14,539 nt of DNA from an uncultured Streptococcus sp. (GCA_902480035.1 CABSRC010000035.1:1-14539), one strand, 5' to 3'. Shown: positions 6,471 to 13,882, counted from the first letter of the stretch. Notes: a model not told the origin generated them from the sequence alone. A program made the numbers and translations.

Positions 6471-8546
6471 ATGCACACTACTTGCCAGACCATCGATACC
6501 CGCTGGGGAAGCGATAATCATCCCCACTATTCGCACGGAAACACCCTCCCTTATACCGGAGTTCCTTTTGGAATGAACTACTTTCTTCCTCAGACGACAC
6601 ACGAACAAGGAGCTTGGTTTTTCAACCCCAATCTCCCTATTTTTCAGGGGTTTCGCCTCACCCACCAGCCTAGTCCTTGGATAGGAGACTACGCTTGGTG
6701 CCTTATCACTCCCATCACAGGAGAAGTTACAAGTTCCGACCTCTTCCGGCGTCAAAGCAGTTATTCGATGAAAGAAGCTCTTTTCCAGCCCCACTACCTC
6801 CGTATTTTTTCGGAACGTTATCAGATTCAAAGCGAGCTGGTTCCAAGCCGCTACGGGGCTGTCCTGCGCTTTCGAGCACCAGAAAAGTTGACTCTCTGCT
6901 TTCATGCAGCAAATGAACTAGAGGACTTGACCCTTACAGACCACACCTGTCACTTCCACATTCTGGATCAGGCCCACACCGCAGATACTCCCTATTCTTT
7001 CTATCTCCAGTGGCAATTTAGCCAGCCGATCGAGAACGTCACTCACATCGATCAAGATCTTTTTCTCACCTTTGCTAGCAAGGAAGTGACCGTCCAATTA
7101 GGAAGTTCTTATCTGTCCCAAGACATGGCTCACAGCCATCTTCCCAACCTTTCCCTAGAGGAAGCTAAAAAAGAAGCAGCCGATCAATGGAATCAGCTAC
7201 TAAAACGAATTGAAGTGAAGGATAGCGGAGGGTGTGATCAAGCCTTTTTCGATCACTGCCTGTACCGACTCCTCCTTTTCCCTCAAACTTTTTATGAAAC
7301 AGATACCAAGGGAAATGACTGGCACCTGGATGTCACCCATAATGAAATCAAACCAGGAAAAGCTTATACGAATGTCGGTTTTTGGGATCTCTTCCGAACA
7401 TCTTTTCCGCTCTTTAGCCTTGTCTACCCCGATTACTACCGTCACTTCCTCGAAGGATTTTTAAATACATACCAGGATACTGGTTTTCTACCAAAATGGT
7501 TGGCATCAGATGAACGAGGGATGATGCCAGGCACTCTCATTGATGGAGTCTTCGCAGATGCTGTCACAAAAGGGATTGCACCAGACCTACATGAAAACAT
7601 GCTCACAGCCATGCTCCAGACAGCCCAAAAAACGGATCCCACGCAACATTTTGGTCGCCATGGCAATGAAAGCTACAAAGTGCTTGGCTACTTACCTGAA
7701 GATTTTCACGAAAGTGTTAGCCACAGCCTCGATTATGCTTACAGTGATTTTTGCATTGCCACCGTCGCTAAGCAATTGGGTCAGGTAGAAACGGCTACTC
7801 AGTATGCTGCTTCCAGCCTCTCCTACCGAACATTGTACGATGCCCAAACGGGCTTCATGAGAGCGCGATCCACCAATGGGAAGTTTAAAGCCCCCTTTTC
7901 TCCTACTAGTTGGGGAGGAGATTATGCAGAATGTTCTGCAACCCAGGCTACTTTTGGAGCCTTACACGACCTCTCCGGCATGATAGAGCTAATGGGCGGT
8001 AAAAAAGCCTTCACCCAACGACTGCTGGATCTGGCCAATCAAAAACCTCAATTTGACGTAAGAGGATATGGCTATGAAATCCACGAAATGAGTGAAATGG
8101 CCCAAGCTCCATTTGGGCAGATCGCCATCTCCAATCAACCCAGCTTTCACATTCCTTACCTCTTCCGCCACAGCCTTCACCCCGAATATACCAATCTCCT
8201 TATCCACCAGATCCGTTCCCAAGCTTTCCATCAAGATTTCCAAGCCTACCCAGGTGATGAGGACAACGGTAGCCTATCTGCTTGGTACATTTGGTCGGTC
8301 CTTGGACTCTACCCAACCTGCCCAGGAAAACCAATCTATGATCTGGGCCTCCCTCTCTTTAAAGAAGTTCTTCTCCATCTTCCAAACCATGAGCTCAAAA
8401 TTTGCGCTAACTCCCATACTACAGGTGCCTATTTCATCCAAAAAGCCCGATTAGATAGCAAAGACCAGCAAGAGATTTCCCATCAGGATCTCCTTGAAGC
8501 CCAGCTGCTTCAGTTCGAACTTTCTTGGCTCCCCCCACATCCATAA
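6471..8546 (+). CDS. GH92 alpha-1,2-mannosidase (cytoplasmic)
   Basis: 691 residues from an ATG with AGGAG five bases upstream; a GTG 18 codons earlier (6417) is rejected because it lacks a ribosome binding site and would lie very near the transcription start. GH92 enzymes are calcium-dependent inverting exo-alpha-mannosidases. Family landmarks in order are VPFGMNYF (31-38), FWDLFRTSFPL (304-314), a LPKW...GVFADAVTKGI block near 345-375, WGGDYAE (481-487), FHIPYLF, and YPGDEDNGSLSAWYIWS near 593-609. E487, H538-E539, D596 and D598 sit at a constant 46-residue offset from the residues I recall for Bacteroides BT3990 (acid E533, alpha-1,2 pair H584-E585, base pair D642/D644), so alpha-1,2 specificity is likely. 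No signal peptide is present, unlike many Bacteroides relatives. It is transcribed alone, opposite to the GH125 operon, and ends at a strong terminator. Confidence 0.93.
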   Translation: MHTTCQTIDTRWGSDNHPHYSHGNTLPYTGVPFGMNYFLPQTTHEQGAWFFNPNLPIFQGFRLTHQPSPWIGDYAWCLITPITGEVTSSDLFRRQSSYSMKEALFQPHYLRIFSERYQIQSELVPSRYGAVLRFRAPEKLTLCFHAANELEDLTLTDHTCHFHILDQAHTADTPYSFYLQWQFSQPIENVTHIDQDLFLTFASKEVTVQLGSSYLSQDMAHSHLPNLSLEEAKKEAADQWNQLLKRIEVKDSGGCDQAFFDHCLYRLLLFPQTFYETDTKGNDWHLDVTHNEIKPGKAYTNVGFWDLFRTSFPLFSLVYPDYYRHFLEGFLNTYQDTGFLPKWLASDERGMMPGTLIDGVFADAVTKGIAPDLHENMLTAMLQTAQKTDPTQHFGRHGNESYKVLGYLPEDFHESVSHSLDYAYSDFCIATVAKQLGQVETATQYAASSLSYRTLYDAQTGFMRARSTNGKFKAPFSPTSWGGDYAECSATQATFGALHDLSGMIELMGGKKAFTQRLLDLANQKPQFDVRGYGYEIHEMSEMAQAPFGQIAISNQPSFHIPYLFRHSLHPEYTNLLIHQIRSQAFHQDFQAYPGDEDNGSLSAWYIWSVLGLYPTCPGKPIYDLGLPLFKEVLLHLPNHELKICANSHTTGAYFIQKARLDSKDQQEISHQDLLEAQLLQFELSWLPPHP

Positions 8547-8578
8547 AAAAAGTCGTCTGAAAGCAGACGACTTTTTTC
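8545..8578. terminator. Bidirectional rho-independent terminator
   Basis: AGTCGTCTG (8551-8559) pairs perfectly with CAGACGACT (8564-8572) around an AAAG loop. It is flanked by an A-run (8545-8550) and a T-run (8572-8577), so it can work on both strands. It overlaps the GH92 stop codon and lies two bases beyond the stop of the convergent lipoprotein gene, serving both. Confidence 0.95.
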
Positions 8579-8580
8579 TG

Positions 8581-9144
8581 TTATTCATCTCCTACATGAT
8601 AGTAGATCGATCCTTGTTCCCCAAAACTAGCGATTCCAACACCAGACCACAAGCGGTTCATAGAGGCATCGGATGTATCCTTAAAAACGACTTGTCCTTG
8701 ATCATCGACCTGATCACCAATGGTCACTCCTGCAGGGATGTACTCCAACAAGAAGCCGCCATCACGACCACCATAGATACCTTCTGAGGCTGTCCCATAA
8801 TCCGTCAAAGAAGCACCATAGCCCTCCAACTCTTGTGAAACCAACCCTTTGTCGTTAAAGACCAGCTTGTTTCCTTTATCATCTTGCCAGACACCAGCAA
8901 TACTGCTGTAATCCCCATTAGCAATAGCCTCAAGATCCATTTTCTTCACTTCTTTTTTCTCTTCTTTTTTTTCTTTTTCTTTTTCCTTCACTTCTGAACT
9001 AGAAGCTGTCGTCTTTTTCACCTCAGAAGAAGCACTCGTTTGACTAGAAGAAGAATCTGATTTCTTACTCGCGCTCTGTTGCGAACAAGCTACCAACAGG
9101 AGCACACTAAGAAAACTCACCAGAATTGCACCAACTTTTTTCAT
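8581..9144 (-). CDS. DUF6287-type lipoprotein, function unknown
   Basis: 187 residues with a classic lipoprotein signal: KK after the Met, a hydrophobic core and lipobox LVAC with the lipid-anchored Cys at residue 20. A low-complexity linker follows, Ser/Thr-rich at 22-50 and then a Glu/Lys run at about 53-68, typical of a flexible spacer through the cell wall. The C-terminal 120 residues, beginning MDLEAIANGDYSSIAG, resemble the DUF6287 domain of streptococcal lipoproteins, with the characteristic VWQDDKGNKLVFNDKGLV stretch. It should be anchored on the outer face of the membrane. Its own promoter lies upstream and the adc operon's terminator separates it from adcA, so it is not simply part of that operon. 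No metal-binding motif or catalytic residue is recognisable and I do not know its function. GGGG eight bases upstream supports the ATG. Confidence 0.82.
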   Translation of the reverse strand: MKKVGAILVSFLSVLLLVACSQQSASKKSDSSSSQTSASSEVKKTTASSSEVKEKEKEKKEEKKEVKKMDLEAIANGDYSSIAGVWQDDKGNKLVFNDKGLVSQELEGYGASLTDYGTASEGIYGGRDGGFLLEYIPAGVTIGDQVDDQGQVVFKDTSDASMNRLWSGVGIASFGEQGSIYYHVGDE

Positions 9145-9184
9145 TTAAAATTCCCCATACATTTTTTTAGTTTAAAGCCCTTTC

Positions 9185-9213
9185 ATTGTAACGTATTTTC
9201 AAACATTTGACAA
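9185..9213 (-). promoter_or_regulatory. Near-consensus sigma-A promoter of the lipoprotein gene
   Basis: On the minus strand, TTGTCA (9208-9213) and TACAAT (9185-9190) are separated by exactly 17 bases, each one mismatch from consensus. The start codon is about 40 bases downstream of the -10. No AdcR box is visible here. Confidence 0.85.
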
Positions 9214-9235
9214 GCTCTACTTCCTATTTCGGATC

Positions 9236-9266
9236 AAAAAAAGACCGGGATAATACATCCCAATCT
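9236..9266 (-). terminator. Rho-independent terminator of the adc operon
   Basis: On the minus strand AGATTGGGAT (9257-9266) pairs with ATCCCGGTCT (9242-9251) over ten base pairs including two G-U pairs, with a GTATT loop and a following T-run (9236-9241). It begins 18 bases after the adcA stop codon. Confidence 0.85.
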
Positions 9267-9283
9267 CTCTTTGGATACTACTC

Positions 9284-10789
9284 TCAGTGAGCCAGCATTT
9301 CCTGTGCAACTTCTAAACCAGATAAGTTGGAAGGATAATAAGTTGGCCAATTTTCCAACTCATCATAAAGCGCCTCTTGACTCTTTCCTCCATGGAAAAT
9401 GTGGAAGTGAGCTGCCTTTACCGGAGTGATTTCATGGTCACTAAATTGAACATATTTGAAGTCTCCCGCATCGCTCTCCTTGGCTTCAAAGAGATACCGA
9501 ACACCACGATTCCCCTTCTTATAAGTCAAAATGTGCTTACCTACGTATTTATAGGTATATCTCTTAGAAGATCCTTTTTGATAAAACTCCATTGAATCCT
9601 TATCAATCTTAATCCGATCAATATCTGTTTGGTAACCCTTGGTATAATATTCCTTATACTCAGCAGCAGTCATGGTTGGATTTAATTTTGCCTTATAATC
9701 AAAGACCTGATCCAAAGTTCCATCTTGCAAGTATGGATAAACCGATTTCCAATCACCCGCGTAATTTGCTAAGCTACGATCCTTGACTTGGTTATCCTCG
9801 AAATAGCCCTTTTGAACCGTCTTAGAATCTTCCTCATGTTCCGGTTGAATATCCTTACCAGCTTGGGATGTGGTTTTCTCTAGCGCCTTTAGATTTTCCT
9901 TCATAACAGACACGTAGTCTTCGCCATCTTTCATTTCTTTCTCCGTCAGGCTTTCCAAAGGATTTAAGACAGCCAATTCGACACCAGCTTCAGAAGACAA
10001 GGTTTTCGCCAAGGATTTAGAAGCATTTTCCTCAAAGTAAATGACCTTGATCTCATTTTTCTTGATATACTCTGTCAATTCACGCAATCGTGCAGCAGAA
10101 GGCTCACTATCAGGTGAAATCCCTGAAATGGCCACCTGGTTTAATCCATAATCCAAGGCCAAGTAACGGAAAGCCGCGTGTTGGGTTACAAAATTCTTTT
10201 GTTTCGCATCTTTCAACCCATCCTGATAAGCTTGATCCAAAGCCTGTAATTTCTTTAGATAGGCTTGGGCATTTTTCTCAAACGTCTTTTTCTTATCTGG
10301 ATAAGCTGCCACCAACTGATCACGAATCGACTCTACCATCTTCATGGCACGATGTGGAGAGAGCCAAAGGTGAGGATCATATTCATGATGGTGTTCTTCG
10401 CCCCCTTCGTGTTCATGTTCCTCTTCCAATCCAGGAAGCAAGACCATGCCCTTGGTAGCATCGATCACTTTGGTTTTCTTATCCTTCATTGATTTCAAAA
10501 GATTTGGAACCCAGGTTTCCATGTTTTCATTTTCATAGACGAAAACATCCGAATCTTGAATCATAGCCCGCCCCTTAGCAGACAATTCATATTCATGAGG
10601 CTCTGATCCCGCTCCAATGAGCAGGTCTACCGTTCCTTCATCTCCGACAATATTTTTTGTAAAATCATAAACAGGATAAAAAGTGGTCATCACTTTTAAT
10701 TTCCCATTTTGACTCTGACTTTTGCCACAAGCTGTCAAAACAAGGGTCAAAGCCACTAACAATAACCAACCAAATTTTTTAACGTTCAT
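9284..10789 (-). CDS. adcA: AdcA zinc-binding lipoprotein with C-terminal ZinT domain
   Basis: 501 residues; the extracellular zinc receptor for the AdcBC transporter. The signal peptide ends in lipobox LTAC with Cys21 as lipid anchor. The N-terminal cluster A-I domain (about 31-310) carries zinc ligands H65 (SEPHEYE), H140 (DPHLWLS), H204 (TQHAAFRY) and E279 (NPLES), three of which sit at the same numbers I recall for the pneumococcal protein. A His/Glu-rich mobile loop, residues 122-136, precedes H140. The C-terminal ZinT-like domain (about 325-501) has the zinc-binding HFHIFHG stretch (H461, H463, H466) and H452. The gene is last in the operon, two bases after the adcB stop, and is followed by a terminator. 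GAGG eight bases before the ATG supports the start. The two-domain arrangement separates it from the single-domain AdcAII (Lmb). Confidence 0.97.
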   Translation of the reverse strand: MNVKKFGWLLLVALTLVLTACGKSQSQNGKLKVMTTFYPVYDFTKNIVGDEGTVDLLIGAGSEPHEYELSAKGRAMIQDSDVFVYENENMETWVPNLLKSMKDKKTKVIDATKGMVLLPGLEEEHEHEGGEEHHHEYDPHLWLSPHRAMKMVESIRDQLVAAYPDKKKTFEKNAQAYLKKLQALDQAYQDGLKDAKQKNFVTQHAAFRYLALDYGLNQVAISGISPDSEPSAARLRELTEYIKKNEIKVIYFEENASKSLAKTLSSEAGVELAVLNPLESLTEKEMKDGEDYVSVMKENLKALEKTTSQAGKDIQPEHEEDSKTVQKGYFEDNQVKDRSLANYAGDWKSVYPYLQDGTLDQVFDYKAKLNPTMTAAEYKEYYTKGYQTDIDRIKIDKDSMEFYQKGSSKRYTYKYVGKHILTYKKGNRGVRYLFEAKESDAGDFKYVQFSDHEITPVKAAHFHIFHGGKSQEALYDELENWPTYYPSNLSGLEVAQEMLAH

Positions 10790-10791
10790 AT

Positions 10792-11595
10792 CTATTTCCT
10801 CAAACGTGATCCAAGATTCACAAGCAAGAACAGTGCCACAAATAAAAGCGTGATGCTGGCACTCGCTGGTGTATCTGCAATATAAGACAAAATCAAGCCA
10901 CTAAACATCCCGATAAAACCAATGATGACCGCAATCAGCATGACCCCACGGAAGTTCTTCCCTAATTTCAGCGCAATACTAGCCGGTAAGACCATGATGG
11001 TTGAAACCAATAACGATCCTGCTGCAGGAATCATTAAGGCGATAGCAACCCCCGTTACCACATTAAATAAGATAGACATGGTCCGAACCGGAAGGCCATC
11101 TACAAAGGCCGTATCTTCATCAAAGGTCAAAATATACATAGGACGCAAGAATAAGGCCGTCAGCACTAATACAACGAAAGCAATCACAAACAAGGCGATC
11201 ACCTGTTCATCCGTAATGGTTAGGGTAGAACCAAACAAATACTGATCCAAGCTCATCGAGCTTTTCCCACCACCACGCATCAGTACTAAAGCTAGGGCAA
11301 GACCAGTGGACATTAAAATTGCCGTCCCGATCTCCATAAAGTCCTTAAATAAGGTCCGCAAATACTCAAGAAAGACCGCAGCAATAATGACAATGATCAT
11401 AGTCGAGAGCGTCGGAGAGATCCCAAGAAAAAGTCCAAAAGCGACACCCGCAAGAGAGACGTGACTCAGCGTATCACTCATCAGACTCTGCCGTCTTAAA
11501 ATCAAGAAAATCCCTAGTACAGGAGAAAAAAGACTCATCGCAACCATAGCCAACAAGGCCCGCTGCATAAAATCATACTGGAATAAATCAAGCAT
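10792..11595 (-). CDS. adcB: AdcB zinc ABC transporter permease
   Basis: 267 residues from the ATG at 11595, which has a GGGAGGG-type ribosome binding site; the frame stays open to 11706, but that extension is unlikely because it lies within adcC and would add an unrelated leader. It is a polytopic membrane protein of the ABC-3 (ZnuB/MntB) family. The first hydrophobic span is at about 12-33, and further spans follow at about 45-60, 64-80 and 88-106 and through to the C-terminus, seven or so in total. LSHVSLAGVAFG (43-54) is the conserved region after the first helix. It forms the channel for zinc delivered by AdcA, driven by AdcC. Its first 8 bases overlap the end of adcC, implying coupled translation. 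Confidence 0.95.
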   Translation of the reverse strand: MLDLFQYDFMQRALLAMVAMSLFSPVLGIFLILRRQSLMSDTLSHVSLAGVAFGLFLGISPTLSTMIIVIIAAVFLEYLRTLFKDFMEIGTAILMSTGLALALVLMRGGGKSSMSLDQYLFGSTLTITDEQVIALFVIAFVVLVLTALFLRPMYILTFDEDTAFVDGLPVRTMSILFNVVTGVAIALMIPAAGSLLVSTIMVLPASIALKLGKNFRGVMLIAVIIGFIGMFSGLILSYIADTPASASITLLFVALFLLVNLGSRLRK

Positions 11596-12292
11596 GGTCA
11601 CCCTCCCCTTCTGTATCATGGACGTTAAAACATCTCCAAGGAGAGCTTTGGTCACGAACCAAATGAATATTCCGATCCGCAAATTGGTTAACCTCTTCAG
11701 GGTCATGCGTAATCATTAAAACAGATTTTTGATGGTGATGCGCACTATGATGCATTAACTCATAAAAATCACTCTTTGTCGTCGCATCCATCCCTGTTGT
11801 CGGTTCATCTAAAACAAAGATATCCGGATCTGAAGCAAACATCCGAGCAATGACGGCCCGCTGTTTCTGACCACCAGACAAAGAACCAATCGCCCGATCC
11901 TTGAACTCCAGCATCCCAACAGATTCTAAACTCTTTAGAATATGCTTTTCATCGTGCTCATTCAACTTTCGAAACCAGCCTTTACGAGGATACCGACCTG
12001 ACTTCACAAATTCATAGACCGTACTGGGAAATCCTGCATTAAAACTAGCAATCTGTTGTGGCAAATAAGCAATCCTTAACTTCTTTCCCTTAACATTCGT
12101 CTTTGAAATCTCAACATTCCCAACCTTGGGCTGTAAGATGCCAAGGCTAGCCTTAATCAAGGTAGACTTAGCAGCCCCATTCTCACCAGTCAGCGTAACA
12201 AACTCTCCACTATCTAAGTAGTAATTGATCCCTTCCAGAACCGGTTCTCGATCATAATAGAACGATAAATTTGAAACCGTAATATACCTCAA
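11588..12292 (-). CDS. adcC: AdcC zinc ABC transporter ATPase
   Basis: 234 residues; the ATP-hydrolysing subunit of the zinc importer. Walker A is GENGAAKST (36-44), with Ala in place of the usual last Gly, as I recall for the pneumococcal protein. It also shows the Q-loop (LPQQ, 77-80), signature LSGGQ (138-142), Walker B FVLDEP (159-164) and switch His in ITHD (H196). A His cluster, HHSAHHH (181-187), lies between Walker B and the switch. The start is a TTG preceded by AGGAG at seven bases spacing, with the ribosome binding site inside the end of adcR; the resulting N-terminus, MRYITV, matches the pneumococcal one. The gene begins one base after the adcR stop and overlaps adcB by 8 bases. 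Confidence 0.96.
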   Translation of the reverse strand: MRYITVSNLSFYYDREPVLEGINYYLDSGEFVTLTGENGAAKSTLIKASLGILQPKVGNVEISKTNVKGKKLRIAYLPQQIASFNAGFPSTVYEFVKSGRYPRKGWFRKLNEHDEKHILKSLESVGMLEFKDRAIGSLSGGQKQRAVIARMFASDPDIFVLDEPTTGMDATTKSDFYELMHHSAHHHQKSVLMITHDPEEVNQFADRNIHLVRDQSSPWRCFNVHDTEGEGDHA

Positions 12293-12293
12293 A

Positions 12294-12731
12294 CTATAAC
12301 TCCTCTTCCAATAAATCTAAAAACCGCGAAATAACCCCTTGCTCATTCTTAGTAAACTTCGACAAAACATCCTCATAAGTGTGAAGAGTATGCTGATGGT
12401 GGTGCTGATGCTCTAATGCAATCGGCTTACCAATCTCAGTTAAGCGATAATAGAGAACCCGAGCATCATTTTCATCGCGATAAGTCTCTAACATCCCCTG
12501 GCTTAATAAAGGTTTCACAGCCTTCGTGATAGCCGCCTGACTAACATTCAATTTCTTAGCTAAGACAGAATTGGTTAGAGCTTCATCAGCAACCAGCATC
12601 AAAATATGTTCCTGAGTGTTGGTTAATGAAACACCACTTGTACAAGAACCAACTAAAATCTCATGCTGATTTTCTGATAACAATAAAATAGAATTTAAAA
12701 ATCGATCGATTTTGTTTGCAACTTCAGACAA
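12294..12731 (-). CDS. adcR: AdcR zinc-responsive MarR-family repressor
   Basis: 145 residues; a MarR-type winged-helix regulator that binds DNA when zinc is replete and represses zinc uptake genes. The helix-turn-helix is around 52-80 (LTNSVLAKKLNVSQAAITKA). The zinc ligands known for pneumococcal AdcR are at identical positions: E24, H42, H108 and H112 for the main site, and C30, E41 and E107 for the second. A His-rich stretch runs from H108 to H114. The start is a TTG with AAGGAG six bases upstream, and it gives an N-terminus aligned without gaps to the pneumococcal one. It is the first gene of the operon, and an AdcR box lies just upstream, so it probably represses itself. Confidence 0.96.
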   Translation of the reverse strand: MSEVANKIDRFLNSILLLSENQHEILVGSCTSGVSLTNTQEHILMLVADEALTNSVLAKKLNVSQAAITKAVKPLLSQGMLETYRDENDARVLYYRLTEIGKPIALEHQHHHQHTLHTYEDVLSKFTKNEQGVISRFLDLLEEEL

Positions 12732-12762
12732 AATTAACTCCTTCTAATTCATTAAAAGAAAC

Positions 12763-12774
12763 TTTACCGGTTAA
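12763..12774 (-). promoter_or_regulatory. AdcR operator (zinc box) upstream of adcR
   Basis: TTTACCGGTTAA matches the streptococcal AdcR box TTAACYRGTTAA at 11 of 12 positions, the third base being T instead of A. It directly abuts, and shares one base with, the -10 element of the adcR promoter, so AdcR bound with zinc would block RNA polymerase and autoregulate the operon. Confidence 0.85.
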
Positions 12775-12782
12775 TTATATCA
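12774..12782 (-). promoter_or_regulatory. Extended -10 promoter of adcRCBA
   Basis: On the minus strand TGATATAAT is a perfect TATAAT with the upstream TGN extension. The -35 zone is only T-rich (TTTATT at 17 bases), consistent with reliance on the extended -10. The TTG start of adcR is about 43 bases downstream. Confidence 0.8.
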
Positions 12783-12803
12783 CAAAAAAGAAAAAAAATA
12801 AAC

Positions 12804-12828
12804 AAAAAAAAGGAGCAAAACTCCTTTT
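12804..12828 (-). terminator. Terminator of the rRNA/tRNA operon
   Basis: On the minus strand AAAGGAG (12821-12827) pairs with CTCCTTT (12809-12815) around a five-base loop and runs into a T-tract. It lies just after tRNA-Leu and just before the adcR promoter, insulating adcRCBA from strong rrn transcription. Confidence 0.88.
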
Positions 12829-12836
12829 ATAATCTA

Positions 12837-12920
12837 TACCGGCGGCCGGGGTCGAACCGGCACGTCCTTGCGGACACTGGATTTTGAGTCCAGCGCGTCT
12901 GCCAATTCCGCCACGCCGGC
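12837..12920 (-). tRNA. tRNA-Leu (CAA)
   Basis: 84 bases with a long variable arm (GTCCGCAAGGAC) as in class II tRNAs. The anticodon loop CTCAAAA gives CAA. The acceptor is GCCGGCG against CGCCGGT, with a G-U first pair and discriminator A. CCA is not encoded. It is the last tRNA of the array. Confidence 0.96.
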
Positions 12921-12930
12921 ATAAATTTAA

Positions 12931-13002
12931 CTGGGGTAGCTGGATTCGAACCAACGCATGAGGGAGTCAAAGTCCCTTGCCTTACCGCTTGGCTATACCC
13001 CA
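12931..13002 (-). tRNA. tRNA-Gln (TTG)
   Basis: 72 bases; anticodon loop CTTTGAC gives TTG. The acceptor starts TGGGGTA and ends TACCCCA with discriminator G. T-arm GGTTCGAATCC. CCA is not encoded. Confidence 0.96.
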
Positions 13003-13021
13003 ATAATGTAAATAATAAATA

Positions 13022-13095
13022 GGCGAGTGATGGGGATCGAACCCACGCATGCCAGAGCCACAATCTGGTGTGTTAACCACTTCACCACACCCGCC
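13022..13095 (-). tRNA. tRNA-His (GTG)
   Basis: Anticodon loop TTGTGGC gives GTG. The extra 5' G (position -1) can face C73, the His identity pair, leaving a seven-pair acceptor GCGGGTG/CACTCGC with one G-U. CCA is not encoded. Confidence 0.96.
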
Positions 13096-13106
13096 ATAAT
13101 TATTAA

Positions 13107-13177
13107 CACGGGCAGTAGGAATTGAACCCACACTGAAGGTTTTGGAGACCTTAGTTCTACCTTTAAACTATGCCCGT
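13107..13177 (-). tRNA. tRNA-Trp (CCA)
   Basis: 71 bases; anticodon loop CTCCAAA gives CCA. The acceptor is ACGGGCA against TGCCCGT with discriminator G. The 3' CCA is not encoded. Confidence 0.96.
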
Positions 13178-13183
13178 AAAGGA

Positions 13184-13264
13184 TGGAAGGGGAGGGATTC
13201 GAACCCCCGAACCCGAAGGAGCGGATTTACAGTCCGCCGCGTTTAGCCTCTTCGCTACCCTTCC
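13184..13264 (-). tRNA. tRNA-Tyr (GTA)
   Basis: 81 bases, class II with variable arm CTCCTTCGGGTTCG; anticodon loop CTGTAAA gives GTA. The acceptor is GGAAGGG against CCCTTCC with discriminator A. CCA is not encoded. Confidence 0.96.
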
Positions 13265-13279
13265 TGATTATTGAATTGA

Positions 13280-13352
13280 TGGCGCGAGACGGAATCGAAC
13301 CGCCGACACATGGAGCTTCAATCCATTGCTCTACCAACTGAGCTACCGAGCC
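13280..13352 (-). tRNA. tRNA-Phe (GAA)
   Basis: 73 bases; anticodon loop TTGAAGC gives GAA. The acceptor GGCTCGG against TCGCGCC has a T4-C69 mismatch and a G7-T66 pair, the other five pairs being normal. Discriminator A. CCA is not encoded. Only three bases separate it from tRNA-fMet. Confidence 0.95.
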
Positions 13353-13355
13353 AAA

Positions 13356-13429
<74 letters not shown>

Positions 13430-13442
13430 TTAATTTTAAAAA

Positions 13443-13532
13443 AGGAGGATGTGGGATTCGAACCCACGCACGCTTTTACACGCCTGACGGTTTTCAAGAC
13501 CGTTCCCTTCAGCCGGACTTGGGTAATCCTCC
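13443..13532 (-). tRNA. tRNA-Ser (TGA)
   Basis: 90 bases with the long Ser variable arm; anticodon loop CTTGAAA gives TGA. The acceptor GGAGGAT/ATCCTCC is fully paired. The discriminator position reads T, where G is more usual for Ser. CCA is not encoded. Confidence 0.95.
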
Positions 13533-13539
13533 AAAAATA

Positions 13540-13611
13540 TAGTCCGTACGGGATTCGAACCCGTGTTACCGCCGTGAAAAGGCGGTGTCTTAACCCCTTG
13601 ACCAACGGACC
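13540..13611 (-). tRNA. tRNA-Glu (TTC)
   Basis: 72 bases; anticodon loop TTTTCAC gives TTC. The acceptor is GGTCCGT against ACGGACT with a G-U first pair and discriminator A. CCA is not encoded. Confidence 0.96.
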
Positions 13612-13621
13612 ATACTATTAA

Positions 13622-13695
<74 letters not shown>

Positions 13696-13733
13696 AAGTC
13701 AAACAACTTGGTAAAAATTGAACAAAAGTTCAA

Positions 13734-13804
13734 AGCGGGTGACGAGAATCGAACTCGCGACAACAGCTTGGAAGGCTGTAGTTTTACCACTAAACTACAC
13801 CCGC
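13734..13804 (-). tRNA. tRNA-Gly (TCC)
   Basis: 71 bases; anticodon loop CTTCCAA gives TCC. The acceptor GCGGGTG/CACCCGC is fully paired with discriminator T. CCA is not encoded. Confidence 0.96.
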
Positions 13805-13809
13805 TTAAA

Positions 13810-13882
13810 TGGGAGTTAACGGGATCGAACCGCTGACCCTCTGCTTGTAAGGCAGATGCTCTCCCAGCTGAGCTAAACTCCC
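13810..13882 (-). tRNA. tRNA-Val (TAC)
   Basis: 73 bases; anticodon loop CTTACAA gives TAC. The acceptor GGGAGTT pairs with AACTCCC; discriminator A. CCA is not encoded. It is the first complete tRNA after 5S. Its 5' segment has a degenerate second copy about 99 bases upstream, at 13963-13986. Confidence 0.96.

Noticed and set aside
6342..6905. 187-codon minus-strand reading frame across the divergent region and start of GH92
   Set aside because: It overlaps the well-supported GH92 N-terminus antisense and has no family features; its composition looks like the shadow of a real gene.
9185..9207. cre-like sequence in the lipoprotein promoter
   Set aside because: TTGAAAATACGTTACA resembles the consensus only if one base is inserted before the central CG.
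11596..11706. N-terminal extension of AdcB
   Set aside because: It lies inside adcC in another frame; the ATG at 11595 gives the usual AdcB length and has a strong ribosome binding site.
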